A stretch of DNA of 64,000 nt from positions 62,001 to 126,000 of the forward strand of contig CAKOOJ010000001.1 in assembly GCA_934098385.1 (NCBI GenBank). The letters are read 5' to 3'. This stretch comes from an uncultured Bacilli bacterium (GTDB lineage: Bacteria; Bacillota_I; Bacilli_A; RF39; UBA660). This document shows, piece after piece, positions 44,569 through 53,107 of this stretch. The stretch's first letter is position 1; the number at the start of each line of letters is the position of its first letter. A program made the translations under genes and the position numbers. Below the pieces are notes generated by a model that worked only from the letters and a program-made list of their open reading frames with translations, was not told the origin of the DNA and ran no database searches.

Positions 44569-45930
44569 TTAATTATTTTTTATATAATTTAACACTTCTT
44601 CTTTATCAGATAAATGATGTTTAACATGTCCTATTATTTGATAATCTTCGTGTCCTTTACCAAGTATTAATAAAGTATCATTTTTACCTATCATATCTAG
44701 TCCTTTTTTTATTGCTTCTTTTCTATCATATATAACAATATAATTATCTTTATCTACGCCTTTTAATATATCATTCATTATATTTTTTTCATCTTCTGTA
44801 CGAGGATTATCATTTGTATATATAACATAATCACTTAATTTACTTGCAATATTACCCATAATCGGTCTTTTTTTTGGATCTCTATCTCCACCACAACCTA
44901 CAATAGTAATTATTTTACCCTTTTTATCTTCTAAATTAGAAGTTATTATTTTTTCTACAGCATCTGGTGTATGTGCATAATCAATTATTGCTTTACCACC
45001 ATTTACACTTATTATTTCATTTCTACCGCTAGGAGCATAAATTTTATTAGTTATAGAAATTATATCTTCTATATTTACTCCTAAACTATTAACAAAAGCA
45101 AGTGCAGTAATATAATTATAAATATTAAATTTATTTAACAAATTGGTTTTAACATTATATATTTTATTTTCATAGCTAAATTCTATATTAGTATTCAAGT
45201 TATCGTAGCTATAACTTAATATATGATAATCACTTTCATTAAATCCTATAGTTTTAAAAATATCATATTTAAAACATTTACCATATTCATCATCTATATT
45301 AGAAATCATAATACCATCTTTTTTTAAATGATTTAAAATTAATAATTTACTTTTTAAATAATTTTCCATAGTTTTATGATAATCTAAATGATCTTCTGTT
45401 AAATTAGTAAATCCACAAATATCAAAGTTAATACCATTTACTCTACCAAGCGATAGTGAATGACTACTAACTTCCATAACTATTACTTTGACGTTTTTTT
45501 CTTTAGCATCTAATATAAGATTATACAAACTTAATATATCTGGAGTAGTATTTGGTAATTCATAAATAAATTCACTATTTATATAATATCCTATAGTTCC
45601 AATGTATGCATTGCTAATATTTAATTTAGTTAACATTTGACTAGTTAGATATGCAGTAGTTGTCTTACCATTAGTACCAGTTATTCCAATGAATTTAATA
45701 TTTTTAAAACTATCACTTATATTATCAACTAGATATTTATTTAAATATTCTTCTGTATTTTCTACTATTATTGTTTCTACATCATAACTTCCATGTTCAC
45801 AAATTATTTTTTTTGCTCCATTTTTTATTGCTTGTTCAATATAATCATGTCCATCAACTGTATATCCTTTTATTGCAACAAAAGTATCCCCTTCTTTAAC
45901 TTTTCTAGAATCTGTTTTTATATTTAACAT
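44569..45930 (-). CDS. murE: UDP-MurNAc-tripeptide ligase MurE, DAP-type
   Basis: MurE adds the third residue of the peptidoglycan stem. NIKTDSRKVKEGDTFVAIKG opens the N-domain, GITGTNGKTTTAYL is the ATP P-loop, NLTEDHLDYH and DYAHTPDAVEKI are Mur ligase motifs, and YTNDNPRTED contains DNPR, the specificity motif for meso-diaminopimelate instead of lysine. Length is 453 from the ATG behind GAGGTGAAGATT, slightly short. It is not clustered with murF, mraY or murD. Confidence 0.95.
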   Translation of the reverse strand: MLNIKTDSRKVKEGDTFVAIKGYTVDGHDYIEQAIKNGAKKIICEHGSYDVETIIVENTEEYLNKYLVDNISDSFKNIKFIGITGTNGKTTTAYLTSQMLTKLNISNAYIGTIGYYINSEFIYELPNTTPDILSLYNLILDAKEKNVKVIVMEVSSHSLSLGRVNGINFDICGFTNLTEDHLDYHKTMENYLKSKLLILNHLKKDGIMISNIDDEYGKCFKYDIFKTIGFNESDYHILSYSYDNLNTNIEFSYENKIYNVKTNLLNKFNIYNYITALAFVNSLGVNIEDIISITNKIYAPSGRNEIISVNGGKAIIDYAHTPDAVEKIITSNLEDKKGKIITIVGCGGDRDPKKRPIMGNIASKLSDYVIYTNDNPRTEDEKNIMNDILKGVDKDNYIVIYDRKEAIKKGLDMIGKNDTLLILGKGHEDYQIIGHVKHHLSDKEEVLNYIKNN

Positions 45931-45972
45931 AATCTTCACCTCATTTAAATTTATTTATTAAAACATATTATA

Positions 45973-46002
45973 TGAAAAAACTGATAATTTATCAATCAGT
46001 TT
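45973..46002 (-). terminator. Terminator retained by the surface-protein remnant
   Basis: On the minus strand AAACTGAT pairs with ATCAGTTT, followed by TTT, just after the stop codon of the remnant. Confidence 0.6.
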
Positions 46003-46008
46003 ATTATC

Positions 46009-46112
46009 TTATTTTACTACGTATGCATTATTCACTGTTCCATCTCCAGATGTTATTTTTGTGGAAGAAGAAAGTATGCATATGTAAGACCTACTAATAA
46101 AAGTATACTATA
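46009..46112 (-). pseudogene. Collapsed remnant of the lectin-like surface protein family
   Basis: On the minus strand one frame reads ILLLVGLTYAYF, matching the signal anchor of the 17.3-kb protein. Directly behind, in another frame, SSTKITSGDGTVNNAYVVK and a stop match the last residues of the 39.7-kb and 17.3-kb proteins. All the sequence between anchor and C-terminal motif (about 500 residues in the intact copies) is missing and the join is out of frame. The stop and terminator are kept. This is best explained by one large internal deletion. Confidence 0.75.
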
Positions 46113-46119
46113 TGTACAC

Positions 46120-47559
46120 TTATATATTTTCTTTTTTAAAGTATTCTTTTATTCTTCTTTTTGCAAGAGTTGTTTTTGCAATATTAATCCATTTCTTTTC
46201 TGGTTTAACATTTTCTTTAACTATAACTATAATTCTGTCTTTATTTTTTAATTTATAATTTAATTTAACTTCGTCGCCATTAACAAAACATTTTGATAAA
46301 TGATTCCCCATATCACTATGTATTTTATATGCAAAATCTATTGGAGTAGATCCGTTAGGTAATTCTACTATATCTCCATTTGCTGTATATACATATACAT
46401 TATTAGAAAATATTTCATTTTTTATTTTTTCTATAAATGCTTTATCATTTTTTATAATTCCATCTAGACTAGTTATTGCTTGTATAAATTGATAATTATT
46501 TATTAATTCTTCTTGCATTTTTTTTGCACCTAATCCTTTATACTTATACCAATAGCTAGCAATCCCATAAGTATTTATATTATCCATTTCTTTAGATTTT
46601 ATTTGTATTTGTATTATATGTTTATCAGGTCCAAATACAGTAGTATGTAAACTTCTATACATATTTGTTTTTGGTACTGCTATATAGTCTTTAAATTTAT
46701 AATTCATTGGGGTATAACATTTATGTACTAATCCTAATACTTTATAACAATCATTTTCATCTTCTAATATTACTTTTAGATTAACTAGATCATGTATTTC
46801 GTTTATTTTATAACCTTGTTTTATTTTTTTATATATGTTATAAATATTTATTATTCTAGATCTCATGTTAAATTTTACATTATTTTCTATTAATATTTCA
46901 GATATTTTCTTTTCAGTTTCATCTATACAAGTTATATAATCTTTTCTTATTTTATCTGTTCTATTTACTAATTCTTTATATATATCTGGTTTTAAATACG
47001 ATAAACATATATCTTCAAGTTCACATTTTAATCTAAATGCTCCTATTAAGTATGCAAGTGGCACATATATTGTTAGTGTTTCTATAGCGCTTCTTTGTTG
47101 TTTGTTTTTAGCTTTGTATTTTAATGTTCTCATGTTGTGTAATCTATCGCATAATTTTATTATTATTACTCTAACATCTTCGTTTAAACTTGTAATAATT
47201 CTTCTTATATTAGCATCTCTTGCTTCATCTAATGAGGAAAAGTGTATATTACTTATTTTTGTTACTCCATCTACCAATTTAGCAACTTCATTTCCAAAGT
47301 GTTTTTCAACATCTTCTAGTGTATATTTTGTATCTTCTACTACATCATGTAGCATGCCTGCTACAAGTGTTGCACCATCTGCATGGAACTTTGCTAAATT
47401 AATACATACATTTATGGGATGAACAATGTAGGGTTCCCCACTTTCTCTAAATTGATTTTTGTGTGCATCATTTGCAAAGTTGTATGCATCTATTATTCTT
47501 TCAATTTCATCTTTATTATATTTTTTTATTGCATCTAATAATGTATCAAACTCTTGCAT
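46120..47559 (-). CDS. relA: RelA/SpoT (p)ppGpp synthetase-hydrolase, short form without regulatory C-terminus
   Basis: The HD hydrolase domain is intact (HKNQFRESGEPYIVHP, AGMLHDVVEDTKY, IKLCDRLHNMRTL). The synthetase domain contains YKFKDYIAVPKTNMYRSLHTTV. Its EVQIRT-equivalent reads IQIQIKSKEMDN and the GIAAHW-equivalent GIASYW, both relaxed from consensus. A TGS domain (VYTANGDIVELPNGSTPIDFAYKIHSDMGN) follows, then the frame ends at residue 479. Full RelA/Rel is about 730 residues, so the helical, zinc-finger and ACT domains that sense the ribosome are missing. The stop lies 8 bases from a surface-gene remnant, so truncation by rearrangement is possible. Confidence 0.88.
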   Translation of the reverse strand: MQEFDTLLDAIKKYNKDEIERIIDAYNFANDAHKNQFRESGEPYIVHPINVCINLAKFHADGATLVAGMLHDVVEDTKYTLEDVEKHFGNEVAKLVDGVTKISNIHFSSLDEARDANIRRIITSLNEDVRVIIIKLCDRLHNMRTLKYKAKNKQQRSAIETLTIYVPLAYLIGAFRLKCELEDICLSYLKPDIYKELVNRTDKIRKDYITCIDETEKKISEILIENNVKFNMRSRIINIYNIYKKIKQGYKINEIHDLVNLKVILEDENDCYKVLGLVHKCYTPMNYKFKDYIAVPKTNMYRSLHTTVFGPDKHIIQIQIKSKEMDNINTYGIASYWYKYKGLGAKKMQEELINNYQFIQAITSLDGIIKNDKAFIEKIKNEIFSNNVYVYTANGDIVELPNGSTPIDFAYKIHSDMGNHLSKCFVNGDEVKLNYKLKNKDRIIVIVKENVKPEKKWINIAKTTLAKRRIKEYFKKENI

Positions 47560-47605
47560 AATACCACCTCAAATTATATAAGTAATTTTAACACATTAAT
47601 GATAC

Positions 47606-47632
47606 AAAAAAAAGTATTTTTAGATACTTTCA
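47606..47632 (-). terminator. Terminator after the DUF4186 gene
   Basis: On the minus strand AAAGTAT-ctaaaa-ATACTTT is followed by a run of T. It lies across the last codons and the stop at 47620. Confidence 0.65.
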
Positions 47633-47979
47633 TTATATTTTTTCTTTATCCAACTCATAATTATATCAACTATTAATTTAATTTCTTTGTCTGTTAGTAT
47701 TTTATTTTTGTCTATATGATACCATTTGTATAAGCAGTTTCTACAGCAAGTAGCAGTTGCGTGTTGTGCTATAAATACTGGATGTCCATGAGTTGGAGTT
47801 TGTTTTCCATCATTTATTTTATTTATATCTTTTAACCTTTTATTTATAAAATCATATGCATGTTCTTCTATTTTATCAAAACCTATTCGCTTTATATAAT
47901 CTATATCTTTTTGTTTTAATTTAAAACTACTTCTAAATTTAGACTTTGATAATTTATATAATAAGTCTTCTTTATTCAT
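47620..47979 (-). CDS. DUF4186 protein
   Basis: The signature is unmistakable: SKFRSSFKLKQKDIDYI, HAYDFINKRL, NDGKQTPTHGHPVFIAQHAT and CCRNCLYKWYHI. The family is small (about 120 residues), widespread and of unknown function; conserved His and a Cys pair suggest metal binding. Its ATG overlaps the end of the ASCH-domain gene by 8 bases, so the two are translated together. Confidence 0.88.
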   Translation of the reverse strand: MNKEDLLYKLSKSKFRSSFKLKQKDIDYIKRIGFDKIEEHAYDFINKRLKDINKINDGKQTPTHGHPVFIAQHATATCCRNCLYKWYHIDKNKILTDKEIKLIVDIIMSWIKKKYNESI

Positions 47980-48346
47980 AATTCCACAATCCTAATTTAC
48001 CATTAACAGGTACAGCTTTGTCATATTTTTTTACTTTTTCTATTTTCCACGCATAACTATCTTTATAATCTCCATGATACAGTAAACTATTATCTTTTTT
48101 TAAATAATTATTAAATTCATCATCTACTTTAATACAATCTGTTATTTCTACTTCTCCTAATATATTACCAGGATTTATTTTTATATTATATTTGTCTGCA
48201 ATATATAGCATATCTTTATCTATACCTTTTCCGGCATGTATTAATAATTTTCCTCTATAATTAGTTTTCCAACTTCTAAATTCATATTTTTTATTTCCAT
48301 TAATTATTAAACTAGCCCATGGTTCTCTTATAGTTAATACTTTCAT
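47972..48346 (-). CDS. ASCH-domain protein
   Basis: The 124-residue product fits the ASCH fold (PUA-like, RNA-binding): MKVLTIREPWASLIINGNKKYEFRSW, RGKLLIHAGKG, GNILGEVEITDCI, and DSYAWKIEKVKKYD. ASCH proteins are thought to bind or cleave RNA, or act on modified nucleosides (the E. coli YqfB type is an amidohydrolase). It is the first gene of the ASCH-DUF4186 pair, behind AAAGGAGAAAC. Confidence 0.85.
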   Translation of the reverse strand: MKVLTIREPWASLIINGNKKYEFRSWKTNYRGKLLIHAGKGIDKDMLYIADKYNIKINPGNILGEVEITDCIKVDDEFNNYLKKDNSLLYHGDYKDSYAWKIEKVKKYDKAVPVNGKLGLWNYE

Positions 48347-48419
48347 AAATAAGTTTCTCCTTTAAAAAATATTATAACATAATAAAAGAAAACTTAAGTA
48401 TTTTTATTAAAGTTTTCCA

Positions 48420-48645
48420 ACATTTTTAAACAGAATCATTTATAACTCGCACCATCCGTAAGCGACTAACATTTTCAATTTCTTGAATACATTTATATTT
48501 TGTAAGATGATATTATCATTGTCAAGTACAAATACATTCTATTTTTCTTAATAATATCTAAATATTTATTACAGTAATATTGACTTACAACATAATCTAA
48601 CTTATTAACACTTTAATCGTGTTCTTCACATATAATATTTTTTAT
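48420..48645 (-). pseudogene. Decayed second copy of the RNHCP gene
   Basis: On the minus strand, just after the end of the 88-residue gene, broken frames read IICEEHD, stop, SVNKLDYVVSQYYCNKYLDI, which line up with FICEVCGKNVNKLDYTARDHCPYCLCSKHLDI in the intact RNHCP gene at 48971-49282. The DNA match (CATAATCTAACTTATTAACR-like) supports common origin. Zinc-binding residues are lost and stops interrupt. The remaining stretch down to 48420 is non-coding. Confidence 0.65.
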
Positions 48646-48912
48646 TTAATCTTTCATTAATTCGTATAACAATTTTTTTGCACTTTTTATTGAATCTTTT
48701 TCTTCTTGCGTTATTGGTGTCATATCTTTAAAAATTTCAAACATAGAATTTAACTCTTGTGTATTATTTAATATTATATGTTCTGCGCCAGGATATAAAT
48801 CGAACCATTTATTAATTAATTCAATTTCATCATATGTTTTAGATAATATTTTAATATTTGTCCCATTCATACTTTCGTTATACAATTTAACAATTCCTAA
48901 AAATTTTTTCAT
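48646..48912 (-). CDS. Small uncharacterised protein
   Basis: The 88-residue product MKKFLGIVKLYNESMNGTNIKI... has a likely beta-alpha start and helical C-terminus (TQEEKDSIKSAKKLLYELMKD) and no signal peptide. SD GAAAGGAAAAAT gives a clear start. It lies between the RNHCP gene and its decayed copy, all in one direction, so it may have been duplicated or inserted together with them. No family recognised. Confidence 0.5.
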   Translation of the reverse strand: MKKFLGIVKLYNESMNGTNIKILSKTYDEIELINKWFDLYPGAEHIILNNTQELNSMFEIFKDMTPITQEEKDSIKSAKKLLYELMKD

Positions 48913-48970
48913 ATTTTTCCTTTCTAAGCAAAGTAAAAATTAATTTTAACATAATGTAGTATATTATATT

Positions 48971-49282
48971 CTATTTTTTACTCATTATTTCAAGTATTTT
49001 ATCAAAATTATCATCAATAGCAGTTTTATTTTTTTTGATCATAGCACATTTATCACACTTGTATATAATTTTATAAGTATCTTTTTTACCCTTTTCAATA
49101 TCTATTGGTTTTAGTATTCCTAAACAATTAGATGATCTGTCACCAGGATTTATATCTAAGTGTTTGCTACATAAACAATATGGACAATGATCTCTTGCAG
49201 TATAATCTAACTTGTTAACGTTTTTACCACATACTTCACATATAAAATTTTCATCTATCATTTTAAATTTTTTATTATCCAT
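48971..49282 (-). CDS. RNHCP-domain zinc protein
   Basis: The FICEVCGKNVNKLDYTARDHCPYCLCSKHLD pattern (given here only by its key parts: CEVCG, RDHCPYC, HLDINPGDRSS) and CLGILKPI, YKCDKC and TAIDDN are those of the RNHCP family. Members are small proteins with two likely zinc sites, of unknown function, common in gut Firmicutes. The name-giving RNHCP is RDHCP here. It begins 3 bases after the J-domain gene behind AAGGAGTAGTT. Confidence 0.85.
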   Translation of the reverse strand: MDNKKFKMIDENFICEVCGKNVNKLDYTARDHCPYCLCSKHLDINPGDRSSNCLGILKPIDIEKGKKDTYKIIYKCDKCAMIKKNKTAIDDNFDKILEIMSKK

Positions 49283-49284
49283 AA

Positions 49285-49992
49285 CTACTCCTTATAACCT
49301 ACACTTTTTTTAAATAAATATATGTTTATTTTTGATAATAATGAAGGTATTTTAACAACTAATAAATTAATTATAACTTGTGGTATAAAAGAACATATAC
49401 ACCATAGCATTATAACTGCTATGACATTAAACCATTCTTTAAAATTAGATGGCAATTTAAAACCGTTTAATAAACTGCTAATTAATATAGCTATTACGAT
49501 TAATCCAAATAAACCATCTGCAATATATTTTATAAAATCACTAATAAAAGCAATTAAATATGCTAATATAATATTTATAAGTTGTAATATGCTAATAATT
49601 AAGCTTTCTAATAAAACACAAATTATACCTAATATTTTTCTAGATTTACTAACATTATAATATTTAATATATTCTCTAAAATACTCCCATTTAGTATACA
49701 TTTTTTCTTCTTTATAATTATTATTTTCTTCTTTGTATACCTTTTCTTTTATATTTTGATATCCATTGCTACTTATATTATTTAAATATTTATCGTATTC
49801 TTTTCTTTTACTACTATCTAAAAGTACGCTTTTTGCTTCATTTAATTTTTTTGTAATTTCTACACCTTCACTACTTTTACTAATATCTGGGTGCCATTTT
49901 TTTATTTGCTCTTTATATTTTAATCTTATTTCTTCTTCTGTCGCATCTTTTTTTACACCTAATAATTCGTAATAATTTATAAAGTCATTCAT
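49285..49992 (-). CDS. Membrane-bound J-domain (DnaJ-like) protein
   Basis: Residues 5-65 form a J domain (YYELLGVKKDATEEEIRLKYKE, then KKWHPDIS with the essential HPD, KLNEAKSVLLDSSKRKEYD). A linker rich in Asn, Lys and Glu leads to two or three membrane helices (about 130-155, 165-185, 195-215). J domains stimulate DnaK ATPase; anchoring would bring DnaK to the membrane. The Gly/Phe and zinc-finger domains of DnaJ are absent, so this is a class III J protein. The ATG at 49990-49992 behind GAGGGATGTAT is preferred. Confidence 0.82.
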   Translation of the reverse strand: MNDFINYYELLGVKKDATEEEIRLKYKEQIKKWHPDISKSSEGVEITKKLNEAKSVLLDSSKRKEYDKYLNNISSNGYQNIKEKVYKEENNNYKEEKMYTKWEYFREYIKYYNVSKSRKILGIICVLLESLIISILQLINIILAYLIAFISDFIKYIADGLFGLIVIAILISSLLNGFKLPSNFKEWFNVIAVIMLWCICSFIPQVIINLLVVKIPSLLSKINIYLFKKSVGYKE

Positions 49993-50186
49993 ATACATCC
50001 CTCAAATTTATTGTATCAAATATAATATATAAATTCTATATCTTTATTCTAAAATAAAATTAGAATTATAGTTAGGAAGTAGTTTTCAGAGGACCAACTT
50101 TGAAATTGCCATTTTTGTCCAAAAAAAGATTGACATTTACAATTATTTTATCTCATCAAAAAATAATTTAATTGGTTCAACTGAAT

Positions 50187-50209
50187 TTGAGCTAGAATAA
50201 CTAGCTCAA
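50187..50209. terminator. Strong hairpin between the surface-protein and J-domain genes
   Basis: A perfect 9-bp stem TTGAGCTAG / CTAGCTCAA with a 5-base loop lies about 80 bases after the stop at 50292. It has no long T-run, so it may terminate or protect the mRNA. The rest of the 290-base gap holds no gene. Confidence 0.5.
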
Positions 50210-50291
50210 TCCACAATTTAATAATATCACAATTTTACACTTTTTTATCTAAAATTCCAGCTTCTATTTATAATTTAGGTATTTTCTCATA

Positions 50292-51686
50292 TTAATTAAA
50301 TTTCTTCTTTAAAACAATTAATGATGTTAAAGATATAATACTAATCATAAAATAAATAATAATATTGTCATTTGTTTTAGGATTTACAACACTTGTATTA
50401 GATATTTTTTCAGATGCAACTACTCCATATTGGCTTAAATGTGAAGTTTCAAATACAATATATCCATCTTCTATTATTGCTGGTATAGTTTCTTTTATTT
50501 CACCATTCAAGATGTAAACAACTTCATATTTTTTATATCCTTTTAATTCTTCTGGTAAAGCAATTTTTATTTTCATTTTAGTATCACTAATTTTAACAAC
50601 TTGACCATTTTCTAATACATTTATATCTACTATATACTTAACATTATTATCAGATAAGTTTTTATTTACTTCAACTTTTTTTGTGTCTAATACATAATCT
50701 TTGTCAACTTCTTTATCAAATATGATACTTGCCTTTACTGTACCTTTACTATTTATTTCTTTTATAGTATTTTGAGTAGGTTTGATAGATGTTGGTTTCA
50801 TTGTCAAATTTGTAGTAATCCACATCGTAGAAAATTCATTAATATTAGGATGAGATTCCCAGTCTAATTCACGATAATTGTAATACTTACCATTTATTTT
50901 TAATTTAGTGTCTCTTGTGAAAAAGTATCCTTTATAATCATATGATACAAAATATATTCCATAAGTATAAGTCTTACCATTCTCAAAAGTATTAAATAAT
51001 TTATCAGGATTGTTGTCATTCCACATACTACTGGAGTTATGTCCTTTATTGCCACCATCTGTTTCCCAAAATTCTGCTCTATAAACATATGGAGCATCAT
51101 CAGACACTTTTCCTGTAAATATAGGTTTATCTCCTACCTTAAAACTTACTGTTGCATTATTTATTTCAACTTCACTAATATATTGTTTTTGAACTGCTTT
51201 AGTGGGTTTTATTGTTTTTATTGCAGGAACAAACATTATTTTTTTATCTTGACCAATATTTATTGTTTTTACTTTTTCGCCATTTACATAAACCTCTGTG
51301 TTGTCTGCAAATGTATATCCATCTCTTGCTTTTAAAGATAGAGTATACATATATGTTTTATGTTCCCCAAATGTTGTTATTTTTTTATCTTGTGCTAAAG
51401 CATTATTTTTATCTTCATCAGAGTACCAGAATTTTACTGGAATTAATTCACCAGTTTCATTATTTTCCATTTCCTCCCAGTATTCATATTCTATGTCATA
51501 ATAGTATGCAGTGTCACCACTTCGCATAGTATAAGATTCTGGTTTATCACCAGCATTATAATTAAATTTTACAGCATTAATATCAACTCTATTAATGTTT
51601 GTTGTTGCAAATGTTGTTATTGGAGCAACACTCATGGTAAACAAAAACATTAATATAGTTATAATAAGCTTTTTACTTTTCTTCAT
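50292..51686 (-). CDS. Secreted surface protein with NPKTN sorting signal
   Basis: A signal peptide (MKKSKKLIITILMFLFTMSV, cut near TFA) is followed by beta-rich repeats: about 35-140 and 150-270 share the pattern NAVKFNYNAGDKPES / NNATVSFKVGDKPIF, then YYFTRDTKLKINGK-type strands. A third beta domain (about 300-415) leads to the end, NPKTNDNIII, a hydrophobic helix and KKKFN. NPKTN is the recognition motif of class B sortases, and srtB lies at 56.9 kb. The protein is thus likely linked to the wall. Ligand unknown. Confidence 0.75.
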   Translation of the reverse strand: MKKSKKLIITILMFLFTMSVAPITTFATTNINRVDINAVKFNYNAGDKPESYTMRSGDTAYYYDIEYEYWEEMENNETGELIPVKFWYSDEDKNNALAQDKKITTFGEHKTYMYTLSLKARDGYTFADNTEVYVNGEKVKTINIGQDKKIMFVPAIKTIKPTKAVQKQYISEVEINNATVSFKVGDKPIFTGKVSDDAPYVYRAEFWETDGGNKGHNSSSMWNDNNPDKLFNTFENGKTYTYGIYFVSYDYKGYFFTRDTKLKINGKYYNYRELDWESHPNINEFSTMWITTNLTMKPTSIKPTQNTIKEINSKGTVKASIIFDKEVDKDYVLDTKKVEVNKNLSDNNVKYIVDINVLENGQVVKISDTKMKIKIALPEELKGYKKYEVVYILNGEIKETIPAIIEDGYIVFETSHLSQYGVVASEKISNTSVVNPKTNDNIIIYFMISIISLTSLIVLKKKFN

Positions 51687-51698
51687 AATTTTTATCTC

Positions 51699-52976
51699 CT
51701 AACTTTCTTTCTTCTTTTTATTAATTATTATAGCGGTTATAATTCCTACAGCAGAAATTACAGATAGAATAATATACGTTTTTATACTATCTCCCGTTTG
51801 AGGATTTTTTATAGTTTCTTTTACTTCATTCTTTACTTTGCTAATAGTGAATTTACTTTCTGCAACTCCACCATTATTAAATAATACTTTTAATTTATGT
51901 TCTCCTACACCCAATTTGCTAACATAATCTTTCTTAAAAGTGATTATCGTACTACCACTTTCAGAAGTATAATTATTTGTATCTACTAGAATATCATCAA
52001 TATATACTTTACCACCATTTTGAAATAAACTATATTCCGCATCAATTCTAAATCTAGCATTATCACTTTGATTAATTATATATTTTTGGTTTTCACCTTC
52101 TAAAAATTTATATGTTATTTCTTTTGGTATTTTTTTTTCTTCATTTGTATATTTAAATGTAAATTCATAAGTACATCTAGTATAATAATCAAATCTTGTT
52201 TCATTTATAATGCCACTATCCATGCCATCAAAATTCAATTTGGCACCTGTATATTGAGTATGAAGTCCCTTAAAAACATCACTTTTTTTAGTTCCAACAT
52301 TTACTGCAGTTAACGTTGCTTTATTTTCTGATTTATTTCCAACTATCTTTATAACTGCTTCACTTTCATTGTCTGTTAATAATAAACCATTATAGTCCCT
52401 TTTATAATACAATGTTTTATCTAAATCTACAAATGATTTTAATCCCTCTGTTAACTCATCATTTTTAGAAAAATCAATTACATATTCTTTCTCATTAGTC
52501 AAATCAATTACACCATTTGATGTTATATTTTCATAAACATTTTCAACCTTGGTATTAATAGCTGTTAATATTCTTACAAATCTAACATCTAACGTTCCGC
52601 TAAATTTACTTGATTCTAACTTAAAAGTAGATTTAGTTTCACCTACTATTGTTGTCATAGGGTAATACCAATTATTGATATTTAATTTTATAGGTGTATT
52701 AGCACCCGTTACACTTGTATCTTCAATTTCTTCAATAACAAACTTGTACTCTGCTTCATTTAAATCAATTACCATATTATTTGAAATATCAACAACTAAA
52801 TCCTCACCTTTGAATAACTGTAATTTTGCTATTTTATCATATTCAACATATCCATCATGAACAGTTCCTTTTTTAAAATTTAATTTTACTTCGTTTCCAT
52901 TTTCTGCTTTTACATTAGTAATAAATAAAAATGATATTAAAACTAATATAATTCCAAATATTTTATTTTTTTTCAT
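51699..52976 (-). CDS. Secreted surface protein with NPQTG sorting signal
   Basis: The signal peptide (MKKNKIFGIILVLISFLFIT, cut near VKA) is followed by a beta-rich ectodomain of about 370 residues, including an Ig-like last domain (YKFLEGENQKYIINQSDNAR, SGSTIITFKKDYVSKLGVGEHKL). It ends NPQTGDSIKTY, a hydrophobic helix and KKKKES, which fits a class B sorting signal (NPQTx). It lies 12 bases before the NPKTN gene, so both surface proteins are co-expressed and probably anchored by the same sortase. Confidence 0.75.
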   Translation of the reverse strand: MKKNKIFGIILVLISFLFITNVKAENGNEVKLNFKKGTVHDGYVEYDKIAKLQLFKGEDLVVDISNNMVIDLNEAEYKFVIEEIEDTSVTGANTPIKLNINNWYYPMTTIVGETKSTFKLESSKFSGTLDVRFVRILTAINTKVENVYENITSNGVIDLTNEKEYVIDFSKNDELTEGLKSFVDLDKTLYYKRDYNGLLLTDNESEAVIKIVGNKSENKATLTAVNVGTKKSDVFKGLHTQYTGAKLNFDGMDSGIINETRFDYYTRCTYEFTFKYTNEEKKIPKEITYKFLEGENQKYIINQSDNARFRIDAEYSLFQNGGKVYIDDILVDTNNYTSESGSTIITFKKDYVSKLGVGEHKLKVLFNNGGVAESKFTISKVKNEVKETIKNPQTGDSIKTYIILSVISAVGIITAIIINKKKKES

Positions 52977-53082
52977 AATTTTCTCCTTTTCTATAATTTA
53001 AATTATATTAAATAATATTTTTATGTTCAATAAAATTGACAAAATAGCATTGACTTTTTGGAAAATAATTTTTTTAGAGCAA

Positions 53083-53107
53083 AATTAAAAGCACTATTAC
53101 TAGTACT
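53083..53107 (-). terminator. Terminator after the PrsW-like gene
   Basis: On the minus strand AAAGTACT pairs with AGTGCTTT (one G-U pair), followed by TAATTTT. Confidence 0.5.

Noticed and set aside
50900..51529. Several open frames on other frames inside the NPKTN surface gene
   Set aside because: They overlap a gene with signal peptide, beta domains and sorting signal, and have no SD or recognisable features.
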